Source: Alphaproteobacteria bacterium | GTDB taxonomy: Bacteria > Pseudomonadota > Alphaproteobacteria > UBA9655 | NCBI GenBank assembly: GCA_947457015.1 | Contig: CANGTV010000014.1 | Span: 1-32,000, forward strand | Length of the DNA stretch: 32,000 nucleotides | Direction: 5' to 3' | Shown: piece by piece, positions 24,106 to 31,699 of the stretch | Layout: every line of letters begins with the position of its first letter | How positions within the stretch are numbered: position 1 is the first letter of the stretch | The notes under the pieces: model-generated | The model's input: only the letters and a program-made list of their open reading frames with translations | What the model was told of the DNA's origin: nothing | Databases searched by the model: none | Translations under genes and position numbers: made by a program

Positions 24106-24960
24106 ATGCTTGTACGCTCTGTTTTTCTAGGAATTCAAATGATTCTGGCGTTGTCTGTGGGAGCTTCTAATATGCTTTATGGAAAAGATTTGGTGGAAGC
24201 TATTAACGAAACTTACACACAAGAAGCTCCTTATGAAGCGCCACCTCAAAAGGAGGTGGACCAAGCTCAACAGCTTTTCTATTCTCTTTTTACGTTACCC
24301 AACGTAGAAACTGATGCAACGGCTTGGGATTCCTTAGGTTTTGAAATTCAAAAGATAGGCAATCTTATTCTCATTCAAGAAAAACAAACTGCACAAACGG
24401 GGAAAGGGGTTTACGTCTTCAATACTTTAAAGCCCTCTTCACTGGTCATTGAAGCGCCTCATCGTCCTTCTGATAAACATACGAGTTCCATTGCGGCACA
24501 CCTCATGGAAGAGGGACTATTTTTAGCAGGTGCTTGGAACACAGTTCATCGGAAGAAAGCAGATTTAGCGAAGGAGGACCTAAGTTATTTTAATGCGTTT
24601 ACATCTGCCTTTGGACAAGCCTTTCCTGACGGAACAATCCTTCAGCTTCATGGGTTTGATGAAGAGATCCATGATCTTGAGGCAGATATTATATTGAGCG
24701 CAACAATTTCTAATCCGCCCCCTCTTTTTTATGATTATAAGACATGTTTACAAAAACTGCCGGCTGTTGTTCTGTCTTACCCAGAGAGCGTTAATGTTTT
24801 GGGAGGAACAAAGAATATTAATGCAAAAAAATTTAGAGAGGTTGCAAAAAAAGGACTTTTCCTTCATATAGAAATGGGGCTGCCTTTTAGGGAAAGGCTT
24901 TTAAATGACCAAGTCCTTCGGCATAACTTTATGGACTGCTCCCAAGCAAAAAATAAATAA
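24106..24960 (+). CDS. Secreted protein with EAPH/QLHGF motifs, possible metallohydrolase
   Basis: An exported protein of 284 residues. The open frame starts at 23989, but the ATG at 24106 is preceded by a strong GGGGAGGA and opens a signal peptide (LVRSVFLGIQMILALSVGAS). Conserved-looking blocks are VIEAPHRPSDKHT (114-126), LAGAWNTVHRKKADLAKEDLS (140-160), ILQLHGFDEE (178-187) and LFLHIEMGLPFRERL (251-265). The spaced His, Glu, Arg and Asp residues resemble a metal-dependent hydrolase or amidase site. I recall similar EAPH/QLHGF arrangements in uncharacterised proteobacterial proteins but cannot name a family. It stands alone, divergent from one transporter and convergent with a methyltransferase. 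No reaction is claimed. Confidence 0.8.
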   Translation: MLVRSVFLGIQMILALSVGASNMLYGKDLVEAINETYTQEAPYEAPPQKEVDQAQQLFYSLFTLPNVETDATAWDSLGFEIQKIGNLILIQEKQTAQTGKGVYVFNTLKPSSLVIEAPHRPSDKHTSSIAAHLMEEGLFLAGAWNTVHRKKADLAKEDLSYFNAFTSAFGQAFPDGTILQLHGFDEEIHDLEADIILSATISNPPPLFYDYKTCLQKLPAVVLSYPESVNVLGGTKNINAKKFREVAKKGLFLHIEMGLPFRERLLNDQVLRHNFMDCSQAKNK

Positions 24961-25073
24961 AATTTGATCAGCCTTGGGAAGAAGTGCCTATTTCTCGGCA
25001 CGTCTTAATTTCCGACACTCCTACCAAACTTTTTGGTCTGGCTCGTAGATTTAATTGGGAATCACCTTAAAAA

Positions 25074-25853
25074 TTAAGCAGGTTTTATACCGATGATACC
25101 CACCGTTTCTTTTCCATCAAAGCGGGCATCTTGGGGGATGTTGCTTTTAGAAAAAAGAGAGCATTTTTCAATACTAAACCCTGCTTTAAGAAGAGATCTT
25201 TTAAGCACCTTATCATCAAGAAAATGGATGGCGTCGGGCAGATGCTCCTGTCTCTTGCTCATGTGACATCTGACATGATCAAGTTCACCTGGCCAATCAT
25301 GGTCTTGTGCAATCCGTTCCTGAACAATCGGAATGATTTTTTTAAACAATTCTTTGTGTACGGTTTCAGCGATGATATAAACTCTTGCTCCAGGCTTTAG
25401 CCATTTAAATACTTTTGCCAACCCCGTCTCAATTTCATCTCCCGTTAAAAAATTGAGAACGCGAGAAATCAAAACGGCTCCAAGACTATTGTCGTCAAAA
25501 TTAGTTTCCTGGGGAAATCGCCCTAAATGGAGGGTGAGATGGTTTTTCAGCTCGGTAGGAATATTTTGAACCAACAGATCTAAATGGGGTTTATATATTT
25601 CATTCGCAATGACATAAGCCCCCATTTTAAGAGAGTCTAACACAGTCACCCCATAGGCAACACCAATATCAAGAACTGGGTCTTTAATGTGGGGAAGGGA
25701 CTCAATATATGCCTTTAAATATTCATTCACGAAAGGACTGTATCTTTCATACATATAGCCCATCCCATTAAGTGTAGGGACGAGGTTATAGAGTTGCCTT
25801 TCTCGCTCTTCTTCAGCATTTAATGGTAGATTTAACTTTAAAGTCAGCTCCAT
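25074..25853 (-). CDS. Class I SAM-dependent methyltransferase-like protein
   Basis: A 259-residue protein with a Rossmann-like methyltransferase fold. Motif I is VLDIGVAYGVTVLD (60-73), the acidic end of the second strand is NEIYKPH, the post-II segment is LGRFPQETNFDDNSLGAVLI and motif IV-like ISRVLNFLTG precedes KVFKWLKPGARVYIIAET. The GxGxG loop reads GVAYG, an acceptable variant. Similar proteins are found in Legionella-like intracellular bacteria with unknown targets (from memory). It is convergent with the secreted protein gene (113 bp) and co-directional with, and 81 bp downstream of, the MHS transporter at 25935. Confidence 0.85.
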   Translation of the reverse strand: MELTLKLNLPLNAEEERERQLYNLVPTLNGMGYMYERYSPFVNEYLKAYIESLPHIKDPVLDIGVAYGVTVLDSLKMGAYVIANEIYKPHLDLLVQNIPTELKNHLTLHLGRFPQETNFDDNSLGAVLISRVLNFLTGDEIETGLAKVFKWLKPGARVYIIAETVHKELFKKIIPIVQERIAQDHDWPGELDHVRCHMSKRQEHLPDAIHFLDDKVLKRSLLKAGFSIEKCSLFSKSNIPQDARFDGKETVGIIGIKPA

Positions 25854-25934
25854 ATATCAACCACCAATCTTCACTTTAAATTATTTTTTTGGAGAATTTA
25901 AATCTCTTTTACCCCTACCTATCACATAAAAGAA

Positions 25935-27215
25935 TTAGGCGGCAAGTTTTTTAGGTACCTCTCTTGAGAATTCTAAACCTTCCTTCTCATCAATATTTAT
26001 GGAGATTACGGCCATCCAGCCACATAGCCCTGTAACCATAAGATATAGTGCTGGGGCAAAAGTTAACCCATGGCTGACAAGCCAGGAAACAATCAAAGGA
26101 GCCGTTCCTCCAAAGACTGCCACTCCTAAAGAATAGCTGAAAGCAGATCCACTATAGCGTTCAGCCGGGGGAAACAACATAGGTAAGACTGAAGAACAGG
26201 TCGCTACATAGGGCATGCTTGTTAAGCAAATAAGTGTCTGACAAGCTAGGAAATGTGTAAAGCTCTGGGTCTCTTGCAATATGTAAAATAGGGGAAAAGC
26301 TACCAGAATCGTTGATACAGCGGACCAAGCCATAAGTTTTATTCGTCCAATTTTATCAGAAAAATAGCCTGCTATGGGGAGAACAATCACCCACAAAACC
26401 ATCAAAGATGTGCTGAGCATCATGATTTGTGACGTTGTGAGGCTAAATTTATCTTTATACTGTGGATTCATATAGATAACAGTTAAATAATAAGGAACTG
26501 TTGTGTTCATCCCAATTCCTACCCCTGACAAAATGCCTTTAAAGTGGTCTTTAAAAACTGTAAAAATAGGCACCTTTAGAATGGCCCCCTTTTTTTCTAT
26601 TTCTTGAAAAGCAGGAGTTTCTATGAGCTTACGACGGAGGAAGTAGATCAAAATACCAAAAGCCCCTCCTAAGAAAAATGGAACTCTCCAAGCCCATAGA
26701 GGCATTGAGCCCATTGTAAAAGTAGCTCCAGCAAAAGTACCAGCGAGAGCTCCAACAAACCCGATAGCCGCAAGAAGACTCCCTGCAAACCCCGCCGCAT
26801 TCTTTTGCACATGTTCGCGGATGAAAATTGAAGCTCCGCCATACTCTCCCCCCAAAGACACGCCTTGGAGGAGGCGGAAGACGATTAACAAGATAGGGGC
26901 AGCAATCCCAATCGTATCATATGAGGGAAGACACCCAATCCCAAAAGTTGGGACAGACATAAGAAGGATCGAACTCAAGAACGCTACTTTCCTCCCAAAC
27001 CGGTCGCCCAAATGGCCAAAGAAAATACCCCCTAAAGGCCGCATAATAAAACCAGCCGCGAAAGCCCCAAAGCTAGAGATCAGGGATGCGGTTGGATCAT
27101 CAGAAGGAAAAAAAACAGGAGCCAACATAAAAGCAAAATAGCCATAGAGGTAGCTATCAAAATACTCAATGATATGTCCAGCTGATGTGGAAAAAATGAT
27201 CAGGTTTCTTTTCAT
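25935..27215 (-). CDS. MHS-family (ProP/KgtP-like) MFS transporter
   Basis: A 426-residue MHS transporter with the classical motifs: SAGHIIEYFDSYLYGYFAF in TM1, RPLGGIFFGHLGDRFGRKVA in the loop 2-3 region, RLLQGVSLGGEYGGASIFI in TM4 (the GGEYGG signature of the family) and FSDKIGRIKLM in the loop 8-9. It probably imports an organic acid or osmolyte with protons. CAGGG lies 5 bp before the ATG. It is divergent from the LysR gene at 27490, with a 132-bp MITE-like palindrome in the divergent region. This is the better conserved of the two MHS paralogues in the window. Confidence 0.95.
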   Translation of the reverse strand: MKRNLIIFSTSAGHIIEYFDSYLYGYFAFMLAPVFFPSDDPTASLISSFGAFAAGFIMRPLGGIFFGHLGDRFGRKVAFLSSILLMSVPTFGIGCLPSYDTIGIAAPILLIVFRLLQGVSLGGEYGGASIFIREHVQKNAAGFAGSLLAAIGFVGALAGTFAGATFTMGSMPLWAWRVPFFLGGAFGILIYFLRRKLIETPAFQEIEKKGAILKVPIFTVFKDHFKGILSGVGIGMNTTVPYYLTVIYMNPQYKDKFSLTTSQIMMLSTSLMVLWVIVLPIAGYFSDKIGRIKLMAWSAVSTILVAFPLFYILQETQSFTHFLACQTLICLTSMPYVATCSSVLPMLFPPAERYSGSAFSYSLGVAVFGGTAPLIVSWLVSHGLTFAPALYLMVTGLCGWMAVISINIDEKEGLEFSREVPKKLAA

Positions 27216-27267
27216 ATTTACCCTGTGAATTTCTATAAAGCTTTATCGTAAACAGTGTTTTTTTCTA

Positions 27268-27399
27268 GGCTCCGTGAACAAAATTTTATAATACTGTTCC
27301 CAGCTGCCATCCTTGCGTTAGAAGCCCTTGTTTTGCGGAGAAAAACTTAGGACTTCTAACGCAAGGATGACAAACTCTTTTAATTTTGTTCACGGAGCC
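27268..27399. mobile_element. 132-bp MITE-like palindromic element flanked by TA
   Basis: GGCTCCGTGAACAAAATT at 27268-27285 is repeated inverted at 27382-27399 with 18 of 18 matches. Nested inside is a second inverted pair sharing CATCCTTGCGTTAGAAG. The element is flanked by TA on both sides (27266-27267 and 27400-27401), as expected for an IS630/mariner-type target duplication. It has no coding capacity. It sits between the MHS and LysR starts. Confidence 0.75.
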
Positions 27400-27489
27400 T
27401 AAACCTAGTTGCATTTCTTCTTAAGACAATCAAGAATGAATTTAGTGTATGTATCAAATTTTAGTTTGTTTTGAGGGGAGGATATTAGA

Positions 27490-28419
27490 ATGAATTGGGA
27501 GAGGCTTAAGGTTTTCCATCAAGTTGCTCGAGCTGGCAGTTTCACAAACGCTGCTTTTCAAATGAACATCAGCCAATCCTCCTTAAGTCGCACGATCATG
27601 CAATTGGAACATGAATTAAAAACGCGTCTTTTTCATCGTTTGCCCCATGGTCTAGAGCCGACTCCCCAAGGCAAGAATTTATATACTGTAACCACACGCA
27701 TGTTTTATGAAGCTGAAGCTGTAGAGAGCCTTTTTACTCAAGAAAAGAATGACCCTGCAGGACTTTTGCGTATTATAACGACAATCTCCCTAGCCTCCAT
27801 GTGGTTTCCCTACTATACCCTCGGATTTTATGAAAAGTATCCCGATATGCGGCTGGTCATTACAGGTAATGATGACAACGTGGATTTAAATCTAAGGCAA
27901 GCTGACGTTTCAATTAGAACCTTTATTCCCCATCAACCTGACCTTATCCAAAATTACCTCGTCACTTTTACCCCTAAATTTTTTGCAAGCCGTGACTATC
28001 TTAAGAAACATGGAGAGCCAAAAACAATCGAAGATTTGGACAAGCACCGTCTGCTCACCTATGCGGATTATCATGTCCATCCCTATGGCAATAGCCTTCA
28101 TTGGATTTTGAATGCGGGGAGAACGATGGAGACTCTCAGGAAACCGTTCTTGCGGGTAAACACAGGGCCTGGGCTTTTGAAAATGGCTGAGCAAGGTGTG
28201 GGAATCTTAGCCATGTCCGATCAATATCCTGCCGTTCAGGAATCTTCACTTGTTCCCATTCTTCAAGAACATGAAGGTCCAGGAACAAAACTATATTATT
28301 CATATCCTAAACAGATGAAGGGTTTTAAGCGCATAGAGGTTTTTAATACCTACTTGCAAGCGGTTCTTAATACAAAGAAAATCCAAGAAGGATCAAAAAC
28401 TGTTCAAGAGTTGCAGTAA
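27490..28419 (+). CDS. LysR-family transcriptional regulator, divergent from MHS transporter
   Basis: A 309-residue LysR regulator with a textbook N-terminal domain (FHQVARAGSFTNAAFQMNIS, QSSLSRTIMQLEHELKTRL, FHRLPHGLEPTPQGKNL) and an effector domain from about 90 (LLRIITTISLASMWFPYYT, FASRDYLKKHGEPKTIEDL, GVGILAMSDQYP). A very strong GAGGGGAGGA precedes the ATG. The divergent neighbour is an MHS transporter, the likely target. It aligns in the central region with the LysR at 21268, suggesting paralogy. Confidence 0.94.
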   Translation: MNWERLKVFHQVARAGSFTNAAFQMNISQSSLSRTIMQLEHELKTRLFHRLPHGLEPTPQGKNLYTVTTRMFYEAEAVESLFTQEKNDPAGLLRIITTISLASMWFPYYTLGFYEKYPDMRLVITGNDDNVDLNLRQADVSIRTFIPHQPDLIQNYLVTFTPKFFASRDYLKKHGEPKTIEDLDKHRLLTYADYHVHPYGNSLHWILNAGRTMETLRKPFLRVNTGPGLLKMAEQGVGILAMSDQYPAVQESSLVPILQEHEGPGTKLYYSYPKQMKGFKRIEVFNTYLQAVLNTKKIQEGSKTVQELQ

Positions 28420-28970
28420 AAAACCTAGAATGGACCTCCCTGCAGAAAAGGCATTCCAAATGAAGAGAGTGCCTTCCATTTGACTCTCATGAGACTCATT
28501 GTCGAAAGAATTCTATCGGACACCTGGTAGAATTTTAAGCTTTGGGAACCCTTCTAGACCATAAATAAGCTGGAATTTCTTACCCGTTTCTCATTTATGC
28601 ATACCAGAAATATCATAAAAGCACTTTGATTCAACTGCTATTGCTCCTATCCTTCTTTTAGTTGGTATCGCTTGGTAAGAACGTGTTTGATGGTAGCGAG
28701 TTTGGTGTTTTGAAGACTGACATGGTGGTAATGGTGGTGGTTGTGTTATAAGTTTCTGTGATTCAAAGCTATGGATCCCTAGAGAATACAAGCTCTTGAG
28801 ATTTTTAGACCCTATCTTTCTCGAGGCCAGGATTAAGCCCTGGCCTCTGGTTGGATAGCTCATAGGGTTAGCTCCTTTTTTGGAGCTATCTATCCTATTT
28901 TTTGAATCATGACGACAGGACCTAGAGGATTTTCCGCTTTTCTTAACCCTCAAAACCACTTACGAAACCC
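28420..28970. other. Intergenic region with nested hairpins; no supported gene
   Basis: Perfect stems are GAGGCCAGG/CCTGGCCTC (28823-28831 and 28839-28847), and an outer GGATAG/CTATCC (28853-28858 and 28890-28895) enclosing TAGCTCC/GGAGCTA around a T6 loop (28869-28888). A 122-codon minus-strand frame (28591-28959) crosses them. Its translation is basic and serine-rich, with no recognisable domain, so I do not call it a gene. The region is downstream of the tRNA-Thr fragment in that tRNA's orientation. Confidence 0.5.
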
Positions 28971-29017
28971 TGGTGCCGAAGAGGTGAATCGAACACCCGA
29001 CCTACTGATTACGAATC
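28971..29017 (-). pseudogene. 3' fragment of tRNA-Thr (anticodon CGT), putative attachment-site remnant
   Basis: On the minus strand the sequence reads from the anticodon loop TTCGTAA (anticodon CGT) through TCAGT, the variable loop AGGTC, the T-arm GGGTGTTCGATTCACCT, acceptor CTTCGGC and encoded ACCA. The 5' half is missing: upstream bases do not pair with the anticodon stem, and no GCCGAAG acceptor strand occurs. This is the usual footprint left at one end of an element integrated in a tRNA gene. Confidence 0.8.
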
Positions 29018-29186
29018 TTAGATTCTTTCATATTTTTGGTTCTCTCTCGTTTTATGTAGATATATATCTATTTGATTTCTAGCATTTTTGCGTCTAGCTT
29101 GTTCTTTTTGGACTTGCTAAAATCTCAACAGAACCTAATAGAGGCTCCTTCAAAAATAGAGAAAAGATAAGGAGCTCAAGCTAAAG

Positions 29187-30320
29187 AGAACCCGCTGCGA
29201 AAGTCTGAGATTAAGAGGAGGTGAAGGGATTGGAGAGAGTAGTGATGTATTTTTTAGATTTTAGAAGTGATTTGGGGAGTTTTTCTTAACTGTTTGCCTC
29301 TTTTGAAAGCATTTTATTCAATTTCAGACAGATTTATCCTGCAACGAGTCTCAAACTTCTCTTCAGATTATAAGAAATCGATAACAAATCCAGTTGGACT
29401 TGATTTTTTGCCCAGCCTTTGTAGCGAGCTTCTCGATATCCAAAGATCGTTTTTAAATGGGCAAAAGTTCGCTCAATGGTAGAGCGAATGCGTCCGTTAA
29501 TCTTGTTCAAAGATTTCAAAAACTCCTGCATTTCTTTACCTTTAGGCTTTTTATGCAGAATACCATCCTTTATTCCGTGATCCTGTAAGAGCTTTCTATG
29601 TTTTTTCGAACTATAGGCCTTATCCGCATAAACCTTCGTCTCGCTTCCATCAAGGAGCTGACCAAACACTAAACTGTCGTGGATATCGGCTGATGTCGCT
29701 TGGGATTTTCGAATAAGCCCATTCTTTGTGGTTGAAATATGGGCTTTGTACCCATAGGTATAGCGGCCTCTCTTTCGCGTCCACCCTGCTTCCGAATCCG
29801 TGGGGCTTTGCTCTCCTCCTGGAGGGGTTGCACATCCCGATTCAATGACCGTTGCATCGACAATTGAGCCTCCAGCCCAGCTTATTCCTTTCTCTGCAAG
29901 TTCCTCATTCACCAATTGTAATAGCTTCTCGCTCTGACCTTGTAGCAAACTCCGAAAACGCAAAATGGTTGTTGCATCAGGGAGATTTTCTTCAAGACCA
30001 AACCCACAAAATCGACGAAATGACAAACGATCATAGAGCATCTCTTCCATTTGCCGATCAGACAAATTGTAGAGATTTTGTAGAATCATGACGCGGAACA
30101 TCGCAAGTTCATCGTAAGCAGGCCGTCCCTCAGGTGATCGATCAAGCAGTTTTTTAAGTCGGTAACGGAATCGATCCCATTGAACCAGCTCCAACATCTT
30201 ATCAAGATCACTTATCCGACGCTGGGTCACCAAGAGCTCTGCAAATGACATGTTTCAACCTTTTCAATGCATTTCCTTGCGTCACTCTATCTCATCTCTC
30301 TCCCTTTTGCAGCAGGTTCC
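29187..30320 (-). mobile_element. Complete IS5-family insertion sequence, 1134 bp
   Basis: The outer left end AGAACCCGCTGCGAAAG (29187-29203) and the outer right end, read inward as GGAACCTGCTGCAAAAG (30320-30304), match at 14 of 17. A single transposase gene occupies the minus strand. The left 177 bp occur inverted at 1-177, proving the left boundary. No target duplication is visible: left flank ...GCTAAAG and right flank AATTTAT... do not match. The flanks may therefore have been rearranged after insertion. Confidence 0.88.
29334..30251 (-). CDS. IS5-family transposase
   Basis: A 305-residue DDE transposase that appears intact. The N-terminal DUF772-type domain contains AYDELAMFRVMILQNLYNLS (45-64) and YDRLSFRRFCGFGL (73-86). 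The catalytic triad is D132 (SIVDATVIE), D210 (VYADKAYSS) and E260 (IRSTIERTFAHLK), the last in the family's R-x-x-I-E-R-x-F pattern. The C-terminus KRSLRLVAG equals that of the copy cut by the window start. Since the gene is undamaged the element may still be active. Confidence 0.95.
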   Translation of the reverse strand: MSFAELLVTQRRISDLDKMLELVQWDRFRYRLKKLLDRSPEGRPAYDELAMFRVMILQNLYNLSDRQMEEMLYDRLSFRRFCGFGLEENLPDATTILRFRSLLQGQSEKLLQLVNEELAEKGISWAGGSIVDATVIESGCATPPGGEQSPTDSEAGWTRKRGRYTYGYKAHISTTKNGLIRKSQATSADIHDSLVFGQLLDGSETKVYADKAYSSKKHRKLLQDHGIKDGILHKKPKGKEMQEFLKSLNKINGRIRSTIERTFAHLKTIFGYREARYKGWAKNQVQLDLLSISYNLKRSLRLVAG

Positions 30321-31493
30321 AATTTATTTGGGATTAAGCCTCCGCCCAAAGACACATTGCCCATGCCGCTACAAATAAATTATAGGGTCAATTTCAATAT
30401 AACTGATGAGCAGATGGAAGCTCATCGGGGAGCAGTGACTCCATTCCCTATTTCAAAGAGGCATCCAATGGGAGGCCGGGGCAAACACAACGGTGTAGAC
30501 TGGAATCTCGCCTCTCTATTTTTGACTCACGAATACTTATATGGAGGAGAAAGTTTATATGGAGAAGAATATGATTGTGGCAACTCCAGTAGAGTGAGTC
30601 TGTTCTCTGCCTCATCTTTCGATGATAAGCAAGAGATTATAAATAAATACATCCATCTTATGCACCCTGAAATAGAATTTATCCAAGGCAAGGTTAGTAA
30701 ATACAATAAACCCCAAGCATTATACAAAGTAAAAAGCAACCTCAATACAAGTATAGAAATGCCAATACAATTAAGCTGCGATGGCGAGACAGGAATAGAC
30801 TATATTTGGGATAGCTCTAATGAAATATTTGTTCCATGTCTTGTGCTAACATCATCAAGCAGCTCATCAAGCAGCTCATCAAGCAGCTCATCAAGCAGCT
30901 CATCAAGCAGCTCATCAAGCAGCTCATCAAGCAGCTCCTCTAATAAACCAAGTAACGTTGCTTCAAATTCTGCCGCTTTATCCAGTGTTTCAAGGTTCTC
31001 TTGGGCACCGCATCAGATCGAAAAACTTGATGATAATGGTGAGCTTATATCAAGCGATCAAAGATACACGCGATGGATAAATGATAACGGGGAAATTTTG
31101 CAAACGGGTGTTCAGGATTTTATAACGGTTCCAGTAGGTTATTATACTCTCATAACGCGGTTTATTGGAGAAGATGGTATTGCTTACGAAACACGCGCAA
31201 CTATGAATTCACAAAAAAAGGTTCTTAAGGAGAGCACAAGCGTGATGCGGTTTCACCCTCGGATCTGCGGAATCAATGTGAATGGGGGTACGATTGTTAC
31301 TCAGCTTCCCCTCTCTAAGACAGTGCTTGAACAACGTTATGCCGTTGTTTCGGCTGACGGTTTCATTTTGGAAGAGATTGAGCTAGGTCATAGCAAAAAC
31401 AACACTTCTCAAAGCTTCTTGAGGTCCAATTCTTCGAGCTCTGCAAGTTCATCCAGTGCTCCAAGTTCTTCTTCTGGGACGCAGAAGCCTTAA
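30267..31493 (+). CDS. Serine-rich exported protein, 5' end supplied by the IS
   Basis: A 408-codon frame of unknown function. Codons 1-18 (MHFLASLYLISLPFAAGS) lie inside the IS right end and look like a signal peptide; the native sequence begins at about codon 19 (NLFGIKPPPKD). The middle has a 30-serine run (about 196-225) encoded by a 12-bp tandem repeat. It is followed by a region with WAPHQIEKLDDNGELISSD, RYTRWINDNGEILQTGVQDF and YETRATMNSQKK that reads like a beta-rich domain, and a second Ser-rich C-terminal tail. No ribosome-binding site precedes 30267, so the gene may be a 5'-truncated remnant, or may be expressed with an IS-borne start. A first native Met lies at 30363. A good terminator follows the stop. 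Surface or secreted location is inferred only from composition. Confidence 0.65.
   Translation: MHFLASLYLISLPFAAGSNLFGIKPPPKDTLPMPLQINYRVNFNITDEQMEAHRGAVTPFPISKRHPMGGRGKHNGVDWNLASLFLTHEYLYGGESLYGEEYDCGNSSRVSLFSASSFDDKQEIINKYIHLMHPEIEFIQGKVSKYNKPQALYKVKSNLNTSIEMPIQLSCDGETGIDYIWDSSNEIFVPCLVLTSSSSSSSSSSSSSSSSSSSSSSSSSSSSSSNKPSNVASNSAALSSVSRFSWAPHQIEKLDDNGELISSDQRYTRWINDNGEILQTGVQDFITVPVGYYTLITRFIGEDGIAYETRATMNSQKKVLKESTSVMRFHPRICGINVNGGTIVTQLPLSKTVLEQRYAVVSADGFILEEIELGHSKNNTSQSFLRSNSSSSASSSSAPSSSSGTQKP
30852..30935 (+). repeat. Seven tandem copies of a 12-bp unit (minisatellite) encoding serine
   Basis: TCATCAAGCAGC is repeated exactly seven times with no mismatch (84 bp). Each unit encodes four serines in frame with the surrounding gene, so changes in copy number keep the frame and only change linker length. 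The perfect identity suggests recent expansion. Confidence 0.97.
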
Positions 31494-31525
31494 GCTGAAG
31501 CACAAAAAGAAGTCAAAATTTTTCA

Positions 31526-31553
31526 CCCCTCAGAAAACTCTGAGGGGTTTTTT
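31526..31553 (+). terminator. Rho-independent terminator of the serine-rich gene
   Basis: CCCCTCAGA (31526-31534), loop AAAC, TCTGAGGGG (31539-31547), then six T residues. It is 33 bp after the TAA at 31493. A textbook intrinsic terminator. Confidence 0.95.
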
Positions 31554-31655
31554 ATAGGAGCGTCGGATGCGACGTGTCTTTGGTGTAGTCTTAACCCACC
31601 GAGCTCGCAGATAACTGGTGCGGTAATATTTTTGACATACCCATAAAAAAAGTTG

Positions 31656-31684
31656 TTGACGGGAGGGTGAGGGATGCCTATAAG
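31656..31684 (+). promoter_or_regulatory. Strong sigma70-type promoter, probably of an rRNA operon
   Basis: TTGACG (31656-31661), a GC-rich 17-bp spacer and TATAAG (31679-31684). The next 300 bp contain no ORF of coding quality but structured, leader-like sequence, so a stable-RNA transcript is likely. Confidence 0.6.
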
Positions 31685-31699
31685 GGTGGAACTCAAGCG

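Noticed and set aside
28591-28959. 122-codon minus-strand frame as a gene
   Set aside because: Basic, Ser/Lys/Gln-rich translation with no domain, crossing two strong hairpins; no convincing ribosome-binding site.
30852-30935. Short repeat array as a possible CRISPR
   Set aside because: Direct 12-bp repeats without spacers, in frame in a coding sequence.
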